This document shows positions 10,396-20,960 of a DNA stretch of 64,000 bases, piece by piece. Made by a program: the position numbers and the translations under genes. Below the pieces are notes generated by a model. It saw only the letters and a program-made list of their open reading frames with translations. It was not told the origin of the DNA and did not search any database. How positions within the stretch are numbered: position 1 is the first letter of the stretch; each line of letters opens with the position of its first letter. Source of the DNA: Vigna angularis (taxonomy: Eukaryota; Streptophyta; Magnoliopsida; Fabales; Fabaceae); the NCBI RefSeq assembly GCF_016808095.1, contig NC_068975.1, positions 24,683,501 to 24,747,500 on the forward strand, in the 5' to 3' direction.

Positions 10396-12533
10396 TGTAA
10401 GACCCATGAAAAATATTTATAGTAAATTTTAGTATTTTATTAGTAATAATAATTTTAATGGATAGAAAAATATATATTTTGGATATAAAATTATAGTAAT
10501 TTTATAAGGAGAGGTTAAAATTTTTGATAACTCATTTAGTATTTTTTTTTTTAAGAAAATCGAATAGTAAAAAGTGAATAGTGAATAGTAAATAGTAAAA
10601 AGTAAATAGTAAATAGTAAAAAATAAATAGTAAAAATAAATTTTCAGCATTTGGATTCCTTAGCATGGAAGTAAGTAGTAGGTAGAAATTAGGATCAGAT
10701 TTGGTGAGAAAATGATTGAAATATTATTTTTAAATAATATTAAAATAATAAATAATATTAAAATATTAAGGAATAGTAAATTTTTTTTTTACTATAAATA
10801 GCCATGGGAGGGAAGGGTATTTTGCACCAAGAGAAGAGGAATCAAGTGAGAGCTTGAGAAATAGAGAAGAAATAGTTAGGGAGAAATTTTTAGTTGCAAG
10901 AAGAGTAGAGGTTCTGAAGAGTTTTCGGGGAAACAAATTCGGAGCAGGAGATTAAGTCTGGAATAGAGGTAGGGGAGCTAATTTTTCTAAGCTTTTATAT
11001 TATGATTTAGTACTGTTTTATTACTATTCATGTCTTGAAATTATGTATGAATATTGTTAATGCTTACTGTGTGTTTATCTATATTGATATTCGGTGTAAA
11101 TATTATATGCTGTTGTTTTGAATCTGTTAATAAGAAATTTGTTAAAAACTAGTTGAGGAACACTTTGGCTAAGGAAAGACTTGGTACTTAAGTTGTCCAT
11201 TGTGACGCACCTCTCTTTCCTGGAAGTCTACTCGACAGGTTTTTAACTTAAATCTTGTGTACAGATTATGTACTGTTAAATTATCATGTAATATATCTAG
11301 TTAGAATATATTCAGTTTGTATGATTTCTGAAATGATTGAAGTTTATTTGATTTGAATTTATGCATCTGAACATGTATGAGTATTACGGGGAGATGTCGT
11401 AAGGGTATAATATGAGTCGAGGAATGTGAGTATGGTATGAGTCTCGCGGAGAGATTCTGTAATGTCATGGTAGGTGTATGAGGATTATGGGTAGATTTCG
11501 TAATGGTATAATATGAGTTAAGGAATGTGAGCATTGTATGAGTTTCGTGGAGAGGTTTTGTAATGACATGGTATGTGCGTATATGTTGATGTTGAGGGTC
11601 ATGAAGTTGGAGGTTATCCTGATACTCTAATAATCAATCAGTCTCAAGTAGAGAATGATGAATTATGTGGTGAGAGGGGCAGGAGGTCCTGGTCTATGTG
11701 CCGGTTTAGGACATAGTGAGGGGACTAACCTTGTGAATGGTATGGAGGGCAGAATGTCCTGGTCTATGTGCCGGTTTAGGACGTAGTGAGGGGACTAACA
11801 TTATGAATGGTATGGAGGGCATAATGTCCTGGTCTATGTGCCGGTTTTGGACATAGTGAGGGGACTAAGAATGACATCACAAGTGAAAAACCTTCCGTTG
11901 TATCGCTCATCAACATATCGTTGGGATAAGTGCCTATTGAATATCGTGGGGATAAGTGCCTATTGGGTATTATGAAATGAGTGTTTATTTGGGTATTGTG
12001 GGATGAGTGTATATTGGGTATTGTGGAATGAGTGTTTATTGGTATTGTGGGATGAGTGTTTATTGGGTATTATGGGATGAATGTCTATTAAGTATTATGG
12101 TATTTATTGGGTATTGTGGGACGAGTGTCTAATAGGAATTGTGGTACGATGGTATGAGGGTGTCTGACATAATTATTATATGATGTTTGTATCGAAGTAA
12201 TTATGCATGTCTTATAAATGAGTTGTTGCATGTTAGCTCACCCTACTTGTTTGTGTTTTGTGTTTGGGTATGTGCGATGATCGTATAATTCGTTATACGG
12301 GAGCAGATGAAGGAATGTCGCCTCACATAGTACCAAGGAAAGGGAGGAGTAGAAGAACTATAATTAGAATCTTTTTACATGTATAGACTTATATCAACTA
12401 GGAAATTTTAAAGGGTGAGATTACGGAATGTTACCGTAAATGTAATGTTAATTATCAAGTGTGAAAATTTGGGATGTTACATTAATGTGAAAAGTTGGGA
12501 TGTTACATTAATATGAGAATTTGGGATGTTACA
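10396..12533 (+). repeat. Element A 3' LTR
   Basis: A second copy of the 2.1-kb LTR with the same ends and inner arrays. Differences from the left copy that I could read: aa/ta near 10474, a G/A in the tract before the poly-T, two changes in the aatagt block, an extra aga near 10900, and single changes near 11157, 11272 and 11557. Confidence 0.88.
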
Positions 12534-13654
12534 ACACTTATATATATTTTAAATTCATTATATCTTTAATCAATGTGAAATCTTCAACGTAATCCCACGT
12601 CGAAACATATAAATATTGAGTGTGAAAAAAGAAACAAACATTAGTATGACGTCTCACAGCGAGTGTACATGATAAATCTAATAAACAGAAAAAGAATAAA
12701 CTTGAATTCATAGTTTTGATATCAATATTAAGAAGTCAACTTTAAATTTAATGTAATTTTATAAAATTTTGTAAAGTGAAATTTATACTTATATTATATA
12801 TTGTAAATACATTTTATCTTTAGTTGATGTGAATACTTTATAGAAAACTTGTCATGAATGTTTGATAGGTTTTATTTGACTTAAAGTGAAGCTTTTGGTT
12901 TTATTACTTTGACACTGGAAAACATAAATAATATAATATATGAATAAATAATATAGAATATAAACAAATAATAGTAAAATAAGCTTAAAAGAATTTAAAC
13001 TTTTCTTTATTCGAATGTTATTTTATTCTCAAATTCATAACAACCATACATTTCTATTTTGAATTTTGCCACGTCACTCTAAGCGGTATGACATCGGGGT
13101 TATTTCATCTTAATTATAGCTAATAATAACAAAATACAAACAATTATTTAAGTTTAACATATAGTTTTGATCCATAAAAATATGATTTTATTTATCCTAC
13201 TTTATAAAAAAATATTATTTTATCCTTAGAAGAAATAGTAAAGGTATATTTGTCATCGATCAGTTATAATTATTTCATGTGACTTTTAAGGCGATAATTA
13301 TAATTAGTATGATTAGCGTTTTAATTAAGTTAATAAAATGTAACCAACACTGTAAAAGAAGATAAGGCTCAACAAAGGAACAATTAGTCAGCTGTTAGCT
13401 TATTTTCTAAGCAATGAAGTGACAATATTCTAAATTGATGTTTATCAGTATAATTTGATGTCAAAGCAGAGAAACAAGACAAAAAAAAAAATTGAATAAA
13501 GAATCTGAATTGTTCTCGATATGAAACATTTATTAGTAGCTTGGTTGGATTGTCGAAGTATTTATTAGTAGCTTGGTTGGTTTCCATTCCCAACCCAAAG
13601 CTAAGAAAATTAACACTGGTTTTCTGGTTTTAAGGTATCTGCAGAAACAAGATG
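12534..13654 (+). other. 5' flank of copy 2
   Basis: This stretch is homologous to 20035-20960 (copy 3) and to 53940-55298 (copy 5), down to shared blocks such as ctttggtgcta/ctttgaaactgg, gtcactctaagc and ttattttctaagcaatgaag. Conservation over about 1 kb shows that the duplicated unit includes the upstream region. I see no unambiguous TATA box at a fixed distance from the start codon. Confidence 0.55.
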
Positions 13655-13790
13655 ATGTGGCGTTTCAGGAAAACATGTGTTGAAAAACACAACTCTCGGG
13701 GTAATATGGTGAGGAAGATAGAAGAAGTGGTTGTGATAAAAAAAGTCAATGCTTCAAATAAAAAACAAGAGAGAAAACCACCAAGTAAAG
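13655..13790 (+). CDS. Exon 1 of copy 2, basic N-terminus
   Basis: A 136-nt exon encoding about 45 residues. It is rich in Lys and Arg, with the run V-E-K-H-N-S-R-G and the end P-P-S-K. I chose the ATG at 13655, not 13652, because the exon aligns base for base with exon 1 of copy 5 from there. The donor is taaag followed by gtatta, at the same place as in copy 5, and both exons end in codon phase 1. Exon 2 does not follow in copy 2: the intron is fused at about 14262 to sequence homologous to the 3' flank of copy 1. Copy 2 therefore lacks exons 2-4 and is probably not producing the full protein. Confidence 0.55.
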
Positions 13791-15318
13791 GTATTAAAGA
13801 TTATCCCTCTCATGCACCTCTTTCTTCTCTTCACAAATTTCAATTCACTTTTGTTCATTATTGTTAACTTTGCATGCTCATGTTTAAACAATACCATCAT
13901 ATTCTTTTTGTTTTCTCTCACTCATTTGGATTTAACAATACTTTTCACTTTTCATTTTTCTTACTATTTTTTTTTATCAATAATGTTATGATAACACATA
14001 TTAATATTTATTTGACATATATGAGATAAAATAATTATAAAAAAAATAAACTTTTATGTTTATAAAAAAAATGAAAAATATATTGTTAATGATTCTTATT
14101 ATTTTTGTTTTGTGAGAAAAGGAATCTGACCCATAGATAAGTTGTTTCAAAATAGATATCCCACTCAAGATTATGTAATTGTAAATACATGATTTGGGTG
14201 AACTAAAGCATCAATTTCTTGACTTGTTCAACCAAAGTTCTTATAAATATTCTTCTTTTATGAACGTATTATAACTCTACATGCACATGACTCATCAAAT
14301 TTTATTTGCCTTTTATTTTGGTCCTTCAAATGAAATGCATCATTGTCAAAAGCTTTAAGAATTCTAGATTAAGCGTGTTAGAATTTGAGATAGACAATAT
14401 GATTGTTTATCAAATTTATTTTAAACTATATATCCTTGATTTTTGAAATGTAGATTAAGTGTTCTAAAATTTATTTCTCTTGGTTAGAGAAAACATTTTT
14501 TTTCCGACAAATACAATCGTCTTGTTATATATATATATATATATATGGCTAGAATATTGTTTGACCAATAATAAATATCACAAAAATAGTTTGTGAATTG
14601 TTAAAGGAATTTTTTTAGTACAAAAAAAAAAGTAATAGAAATAATTTTAAGTTTAACTCAGCATGAGAGTAGTCCAATAGCGAATGAAATAGAAAGTCTA
14701 TATAAGTTTTTATAACCTGATTTTATGAAATTGAGTTAGGCTTAAAGTGGAGAAATTTTTCAAAGAAATTTAGGTTTATGAATTGTCACAATTCTTTTAA
14801 TAAACTAATATTTTTTTTAAAGATTATAATTGTTGTCTCGTATGTTATTGGAATGATCTAAATAAAGAAAGTATGATTTTCGACTGAAGTAAATTAAATG
14901 TAAATACTACGTGAACTTAACAAAGACGAAAATTTAAATATATCAAAATTACAATAATAAACTCTTGAAAGATATTATATTTCATATACAAACAAAATTT
15001 ACTTAATACAATACTAGGGATTGAATTTTGAATGACGGTTAAAATAGTATGTAACAACGATTTTTTAAAATCATCGTTATTTTAACTCTTATTAAAAATT
15101 TCATAATGAATAAAGCCGTCTTTTAGGAATAGAATATGTAAATAAGAACTTTACAATAGAAAATATTGGAGGAGAAATCTGATTTTACTATATTTTTCCT
15201 CTTCTAACATGACTAAGACCACTAATTAAAGTTTAATTCCTTAAATTATTAATTCTTTGATTTATAATTGTTAAAAAATCAGCTCAATATATAGTTTATT
15301 GGTTTTGATATTTGAACT
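13791..15318. other. Chimeric intron of copy 2
   Basis: Up to about 14262 it follows the intron 1 sequence of copies 3 and 5 (gatttgggtgaactaaagcatc, ttcaaccaaagttcttataaat). From about 14265 to 14960 it follows the 3' flank of copy 1 (2430-3060). From about 15220 it follows the sequence before the acidic exon of copy 4. Exons 2, 3 and 4 are absent. Confidence 0.6.
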
Positions 15319-15599
15319 GGTGGCTTTTCAAAAACAAAGGATATTGTGGTTGTAAAGGGTAGTGATGCGAAGGTTTCAAAAACAAAGGAAATTGAGGTTG
15401 TAAAGGTTAGTGATACTGAAGATACAACTTCTTTGGAACTTGAAGCTGATGATACAAATTCTGATTCCTCAGAAGCTGAAGATATGAACTCTGATGAATC
15501 AGAAACTGAATATATGACTGCTGAGAAATCTGAAACTGAGAATATAAATTCTGAGGAATCATCAGAAGAAGTTGAGGATTCAGATGATGAGCCACCAAG
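15319..15599 (+). CDS. Acidic exon of copy 2
   Basis: It begins G-G-F-S-K-T-K like copy 4 (G-G-F-S-S-K), then has two units of the type V-V-K-V-S-D, then a Glu/Asp/Ser/Asn-rich repeat with recurring N-S-E-E-S and E-D-M/I-N-S. It ends in D-D-E-P-P-R at the conserved donor. There is no internal stop. The acceptor that is gaacag in copy 4 reads gaactg here, so normal splicing onto this exon is doubtful. The encoded segment is strongly acidic and low in complexity; function unknown. Confidence 0.55.
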
Positions 15600-15805
15600 G
15601 TATGTTCACATGTTCACAACAACTTAACCAAACGAAAATCGTAACTATTGTTGAAGAAGAAAAAAGAAAAAAGAAATGTTCATCAATAACAAGATACTCA
15701 AGCATCTTTTGAAAGAATTATGCTATGGTGGTTGTTCTTCTCATTGACTTTTGAGTTGAGTTTGTTTTCTATATATTATCTTTAAGTAATTCATAATTAT
15801 AGATT
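15600..15805. other. Intron start after acidic exon, copy 2
   Basis: A conserved intron beginning gtatgttcacatgttcacaa, very close in sequence to copies 4 (33680) and 5 (60856). It runs up to the CACTA insertion. Confidence 0.55.
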
Positions 15806-15829
15806 ATACACTAGTGCAAAAAAGACTTT

Positions 15830-16075
15830 AACGTTTGATCTCGACGCGACGTTTTTATAGGAGATGTTAATGGAACGTCGGATAGCACAGGTCAGACGTC
15901 TATATAGACGTCGGACAATATATATCAGACGTTTGCATAAACGTCTGTCTGGGTGACAACCGACGTCTAAGCCACTGGAACGTGAGTAGCCACTGTAAGC
16001 CATTGGACGTCTGTATGTGCACTGACAGACGTCAATAGACGTTGGACAATACCATAACAGACCACTACTGGGTGT
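15830..16075. repeat. Sub-terminal GACGTC-type repeats of the CACTA element, left end
   Basis: Many near-palindromic units such as cagacgtctatatagacgtc, gtcagacgt and gacgttgga occur in both orientations. Matching units lie at 17655-18000 on the other end. In En/Spm elements such repeats are transposase binding sites; binding here is inferred. Confidence 0.65.
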
Positions 16076-16147
16076 TTTTTTTAAAATTAATTTATTTTTA
16101 CAATAAAACCACACTTAAAAAACAGAAAATTGTCCCAAAACAATAAA

Positions 16148-16195
<48 letters not shown>
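16148..16195. repeat. (TA)n microsatellite inside the CACTA element
   Basis: About 45 bases of uninterrupted ta repeats. Confidence 0.9.
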
Positions 16196-16198
<3 letters not shown>

Positions 16199-16618
16199 GT
16201 TTCAAGTTAACAAAATACTAAAAAACAATCCAAAACCCAAACTATCAAAAGTTAAAGTTAAACTAAATGTAAATGTTCAACAACAATAACAAATCTTCCT
16301 AGGTACATCTTTGAAGATAAGTTGCCCACTCTTGTCTTATCTTCTTAATTGTGTCTTCTGTATAGGAGATGTACTCTTGAAGCGTTACAAAATGAAGAAA
16401 GATTCATTATGTTTGCATATGTTCAAAGATGAATTTTATTTTTAATGTATTGAAGGTAAGAATCATTACCTCAATCCAGTCATCTATAATGACAGTTCGA
16501 ATGATGATCTTAATCCAAGACATCACATAGTAGTCACATTCTCATGAATCTAGCTACTTGTTACACTAAAATGACAAACTAAATATTCAAGCATTTAGAC
16601 CAAAATGATGGTCTTAAT

Positions 16619-17047
16619 CTAGCTACTTGTTACCCCAAAATTATCTTCCCCAACATCACGTATCATGTCCTCTAAATGATCACTCAACCATTCTTCCACA
16701 TAATTCGTTCCTCGTGACGTGGTAGACTGGTCCAATACTTCTTCATGCCAAGTCCAAACGGTATAAGTTCTCATTATGCCGAACATGAAAAGATGATCAC
16801 GCATATTGCTTGAGTCTTGGAGTATTTGATTAAGACAACAAACACAAGGACAAAAATATGTCCCATTCACAAACTTTGCATTTTGTTCAACATATTCCAA
16901 GAACTCCGAAACACCCTTCTCATATTCTTCACTGATGCGACGTTCATTCATCCATCTTCGATCCATACTATGTACATACTTCATCAGTTTCAATTTTTTA
17001 ACTCTCACAAGGTTAGGCCCTACCCATTCAGAAAAATTATTTTTCAT
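16619..17047 (-). pseudogene. CACTA transposase-associated domain fragment
   Basis: A 142-residue open segment on the minus strand with the hallmarks of the plant transposase-associated domain (Transpos_assoc). These are M-D-R-R-W-M near residue 29, E-Y-E-K-G-V-x-E-F-L near 42-51, a cysteine cluster C-P-C-V-C-C near residue 68, then H-L-F-x-x-G-I and Y-T-V-W-T-W-H. The catalytic transposase that normally follows is missing. It lies inside the terminal repeats of the CACTA element and explains its origin. No function is expected alone. Confidence 0.75.
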
Positions 17048-17423
17048 AATTTGCTAAGTCACGTGCAAAGAAGTCTAACATGATAAATTTGATAAGATTT
17101 CGACAACATTTTGCATTGGTCTTCGAAATACACAAAATGAGAGTAGTCAATGATGACCATAATCAAATATGCATCCGGAAAACAACAGAAATAATCTGAA
17201 CTGAAATTTTATCAATCTTATCCATAAACTCCAATGTACAAGTTATAGCAAATTATGAAAATTAATTTTTCTAAACTTTCCAATCAGACAATTCAAAATT
17301 TAATACAAACAATTAAAAGATTAATCGTTTGTGTTAAATTTCAAACGAAAACTAAGTTTCACTCAATGATTTGATACTTATAATCTAACATGCCAATCAT
17401 AATAACACAACAAAACTTTATCA

Positions 17424-17612
17424 CATGCATATTCAAAAGCCAATAACATGCATACCTAAAAGCCAATAACATGCATACACAAAAACCAATAACATGCATA
17501 CACAACATCCAATGACATACATATATCCAAAAGCTAATAACATGCATATATCCAAAAGCCAATAACATGAATATCCAAAAGCCAATAACATGCATAACCA
17601 AAAGCCAATGGC
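17424..17612. repeat. Tandem 22-28-bp repeats in the CACTA interior
   Basis: About eight units of the type agccaataacatgcatac with short variable linkers (acaaa, atccaaa). The minus-strand open frame across them is a by-product. Confidence 0.75.
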
Positions 17613-18101
17613 AATTGAACAGTCACTTTTCGCAGCCCATTTGGTGTCCAGGAGGGGGGCTGACGTTTAAATAGCCTATAAACGTCGGAGTGGCGGGATC
17701 GGACATCTAAATGACATCAAAAATTAACTTTTTGGATTCTGGGCTGACCCTTTAGGCGTCTGATATGGGTGGTCGACTATAGACGTCAGCCCCCCTGCAC
17801 CCCGACGTTTATAACGAATAAATAATTATTTTTTTTACTTTTTCGTATCTTTTTGGTGTCTATTTGGAGGAGCTGACGTGTATGAGTAGTTAGACGTTGG
17901 TGCCCCCCATAACCGACGTTTAAATACTTGTTCTACTTACGAAAATGCCACCAGTCATTTTTTAAGTTTGATATTCAGGAGTCGAATGTCTAAACGGTGA
18001 CGTGAAAGACTTTTTCTACACCAATGATATAGCCTTTATTTTTTCAGAAAAATAGTAATTATAGGAGAAGAATATAAAGAAAAGAATTTTTTTTGTATGA
18101 A

Positions 18102-18131
18102 TGCATAAAGGAGTAATTTGTCTATGGAGAG
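18102..18131 (+). pseudogene. Truncated micro-exon, copy 2
   Basis: Only the 3' part of a micro-exon remains (aaaggagtaatttgtctatgg), still followed by a gtgtgtt donor. The usual atgcag acceptor reads atgcat, so it should not be spliced in. Confidence 0.5.
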
Positions 18132-18180
18132 GTGTGTTATATGGTTCATAATTTTTTCTTATCTTTTTATATGAATGCAG

Positions 18181-18228
18181 ATGTCCCGTGGATTCCACTT
18201 CAAAAAGAAGTAATTTGTCTACGGGGAG
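18181..18228 (+). CDS. 48-nt micro-exon, copy 2
   Basis: It lies exactly between tatatgaatgcag and a gt donor; phase 2 in and out. It encodes C-P-V-D-S-T-S-K-R-S-N-L-S-T-G-R and keeps the N-L-S core of the family. Confidence 0.6.
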
Positions 18229-18307
18229 GTTGTCATAAGGTTCATAATTTCTTTGACAACTTTATTAATGAAAAAAATCTTTAAGGTTAATTTTTATATG
18301 AATGCAG

Positions 18308-18361
18308 CTCTCTCGCGGATTTGGATATAAAAAGGAGTAATAATTTGTATGTTGATGAAAG
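18308..18361 (+). CDS. 54-nt micro-exon, copy 2
   Basis: It lies between gaatgcag and gtatgtc. At 54 nt it is two codons longer than the usual unit but still a multiple of three, and it reads S-L-A-D-L-D-I-K-R-S-N-N-L-Y-V-D-E-R without a stop. Confidence 0.55.
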
Positions 18362-19116
18362 GTATGTCATAAGATTCATAATTTTTTCTTATCTTTATTA
18401 ATGAAAAAAAAAATTCTTAAGATCAACTTTTTATATGAATGTAGGGTTCACTTCAGTATTCAGGGGATAAATTATGGATGGGTATGTTATAAGTTTCATC
18501 ATTTTTTCTTATCTTTTATAAATGAAAAAAAAATTAAGGTCAACAGTTTACTTGAATGTAGCCATCCAAAGATATTCAATCGAAGGATAAGGGAATTTTC
18601 AATGCTGATGAAAGGTATGTCATAAGATTCATAATTTTTTCTTATCTTTATTAATGAAAAAAAAAATTCTTAAGATCAACCTTTTATATGAATGTAGGGT
18701 TCACATCAGTATTCAGGGGTTGAATTATGAAGGGGTATGTTATAAGTTTCATCATTTTTTCTTATCTTTTATAAATGAAAAAAAAATTAAGGTCAACAGT
18801 TTACTTGAATGTAGCCACCCAAAGATATTCAATCGAAGGATAAGGGAATTTTCAATGCTGATGAAAGGTATGTCATAAAATTCATAATTTTTTCTTATCT
18901 TTATTAATGAAAAAAAAAATTCTTAAGATCAACCTTTTATATGAATGTAGGGTTCACATCAGTATTCAGGGGTTCAATTATGGAGGGGTATGTTATAAGT
19001 TTCATCATTTTTTCTTATCTTTTATAAATGAAAAAAAAAATTAAGGTCAACCGTTTACTTGAATGTAGCCACCCAAAGATATTCAATCGAAGGATAAGGG
19101 AATTTTTTATGGGCAG
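18362..19116 (+). repeat. 253-bp two-exon module repeated three times, copy 2
   Basis: Each module has a 37-nt exon and a 53-nt exon with two short introns. The exons lie at 18445-18481 and 18562-18614, at 18698-18734 and 18815-18867, and at 18951-18987 and 19069-19116. The first two modules total 90 coding nt each, so frame is kept although neither exon is a multiple of three. Translation runs H-F/I-S-I-Q-G-I/L-N-Y then P-S/P-K-D-I-Q-S-K-D-K. The modules are nearly identical at exact 253-bp spacing, which marks a young tandem amplification. In the last module the second exon is 48 nt, which shifts the phase delivered to the terminal exon. Confidence 0.65.
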
Positions 19117-19226
19117 GTAAAATTATGTAAAGTATATATTCTAATGTGATTATCAACAACAAAGTAGTGTAATTAATAATTGACAATTGATTCTCTTTTT
19201 CTTTGTTGTTTTGTTGTTACAATCAG

Positions 19227-19341
19227 AGACAGAGACTCAAGTAACTATACGTGTGAATATTCACGGTTACGGCCTACCGAAGGAGAATTTCTGTTCCTGT
19301 TAATATGTAGCCATAAACTACAATCAATGACACTAGTTTAA
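19227..19341 (+). CDS. Terminal exon, copy 2
   Basis: After the acceptor ttgttacaatcag. In the phase of the ordinary micro-exons it reads D-R-D-S-S-N-Y and then an E-Y-S-containing stretch to a TAA at 19339. In the phase actually delivered by the last 48-nt exon of the 253-bp array it stops after five codons. Which isoform is made cannot be told from sequence alone. Confidence 0.4.
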
Positions 19342-20960
19342 TTATAATAAAATACAAACTCAAGAGAGCTTTGCAAACTTATCTGTATTCTCCTAAATAA
19401 TTCAAGGTTTTAATGTTGTTGTTAAATGTCAATTGACCACTAACCTAATTTGGATGGTTGTTGGTTATGTGGTATAATTATATGTGTGTGCTTCTATGTA
19501 TGATTGTTATATTATCTTGAATAACTTTTGAGAGTGTTCTTCTTTTCCCACATGCATGCACTCAACGAAACCTTTTTGCCTTTATTTTGGCACGGATCGG
19601 TTATAGGTCCTAGAATTTATTAAAGGATTATTTTTCTCAAAGATACTATTATATGGTACTTTAGAAAGGGGATATTTTGACAAAACATTATTTAGTATGA
19701 GGAAAACTTTGTTCTTTACCCCACATACAATGTTAATATTAAGTCTTATCAATGGATGAAGATCCTGAGAACTTTAAGTTTTATCATCTTTTACAGTTAG
19801 TGTAGGATAATCTTGTCATGTCAAATATCTTATTTATAGTTGATATCAGTTATTTAAGTGAATCACATCATAATATTTAATCTAAAATGTTAAATATAGA
19901 AAGGGTTGCACTTTAATTATTATTTTTAATTTTTACAGTTTTCTTTTTTTTTGCTCATTTTGTCTCAGAGGAATTGAGAGATAGATTTTAAACCTAACTA
20001 AATAATAGAAAATCGGTTTGTAAGATATAAATTGCACACTTATATATTTTAAATTCATTATATCTTTAATCAACGTCGAAACATATAAATATTGAGTGAA
20101 AAAAAAACATTAGTGTGATGTCTGATAATGAGTGTACATGATAAATTTAATAAACAAAAAAAAGATAAACTTGAATTCATAGTTTTGATATAAGAAGTCA
20201 ACTTTAAATTTAATTTAATCTTATAAAATTTTGTAAAGTGAAGTTGATACTTATATTACATATTGTAAATAAATTTTATCTTTAATGTGAATACTTCATA
20301 GAAGACTTACCATGAATGTTTGATAGGTTTTATTTGACTTAAAGTGAAGGTTTTGGTTTTATTACTTTGAAACTGGAGAACATAAATAATATAATATATG
20401 AATAAATAATATAGAATATAAACAAATAATAGTAAAATAAGCTGAAAAGAATTTAAACTTTTCTTTATTCGAATGTTATTTTATTCTCAAATTCATAACA
20501 ACCATACATTTCTATTTTGAATTTTGCCACGTCACTCTAAGCACTAATCGGTATGACATCGGGGTTATTCCATCTTAATTATAGCTAATAATAACAAAAT
20601 ACAAACAATTATTTAAGTTTAACATATAGTTTTGATCCATAAAAATATGATTTTATTTATCCTACTTTATAAAAAAATATTATTTTATCCTTAGAAGAAA
20701 TACTAAACGTATATTTGTCATCGATCAGTTATAATTATTTCATGTGACTTTTAAGGCGATAATTATAATTAGTATGATTAGCGTTTTAATTAAGTTAATA
20801 AAATGTAACCAACACTGTAAAAGAAGATAAGGCTCAACAAAGGAACAATTAGTCAGCTGTTAGTTTATTTTCTAAGCAATGAAGTGACAATATTCTAAAT
20901 TGATGTTTATCAGTATAATTTGATGTCAAAGCAGAGAAACAAGACATAAAAAAAAATTGA
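19342..20960. other. 3' flank of copy 2 joined to 5' flank of copy 3
   Basis: No gene. 19342-19600 matches the 3' flanks of copies 4 (37390-37640) and 5 (62770-63000). From about 19735 it matches the upstream region of copy 5 (53650 onward). At 20035-20041 it shows the unfilled target site of element A. Confidence 0.6.

Larger units (their letters stand above)
5463..12533 (+). mobile_element. Element A: non-coding LTR retrotransposon
   Basis: A 7071-bp element with two direct LTRs of 2135 and 2138 bp, ends TGTAAGACCC and GGGATGTTACA, a five-base target duplication, a primer-binding site matching initiator tRNA-Met, and a purine-rich tract before the right LTR. The 2.8-kb interior has no intact gag or pol and is densely interrupted by stops on both strands. 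That fits a large retrotransposon derivative (LARD) that depends on enzymes supplied by others. The LTRs differ by about seven substitutions and one 3-bp indel by my reading, so the insertion is recent. LTR ends, primer site and polypurine context are the same as in element B, which suggests B-type (Tekay) elements as helper. Confidence 0.88.
15809..18026 (-). mobile_element. CACTA (En/Spm-type) transposon, non-autonomous
   Basis: 2218 bp with terminal inverted repeats: left CACTAGTGCAAAAAAGAC, right ending AAAGACTTTTTCTACACCAATG, imperfect but in register. The three-base target duplication is ATA (15806-15808 and 18027-18029). The homologous intron of copy 4 reads through without it. Both ends hold dense sub-terminal repeats built on GACGTC/AGACGT, typical of CACTA elements. 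Only an N-terminal transposase-associated domain survives inside (16619-17047, minus strand), so the element cannot move by itself. Confidence 0.85.

Noticed and set aside
16817..17083. Plus-strand frame opposite the CACTA transposase-associated domain
   Set aside because: The minus strand carries the recognisable domain motifs.
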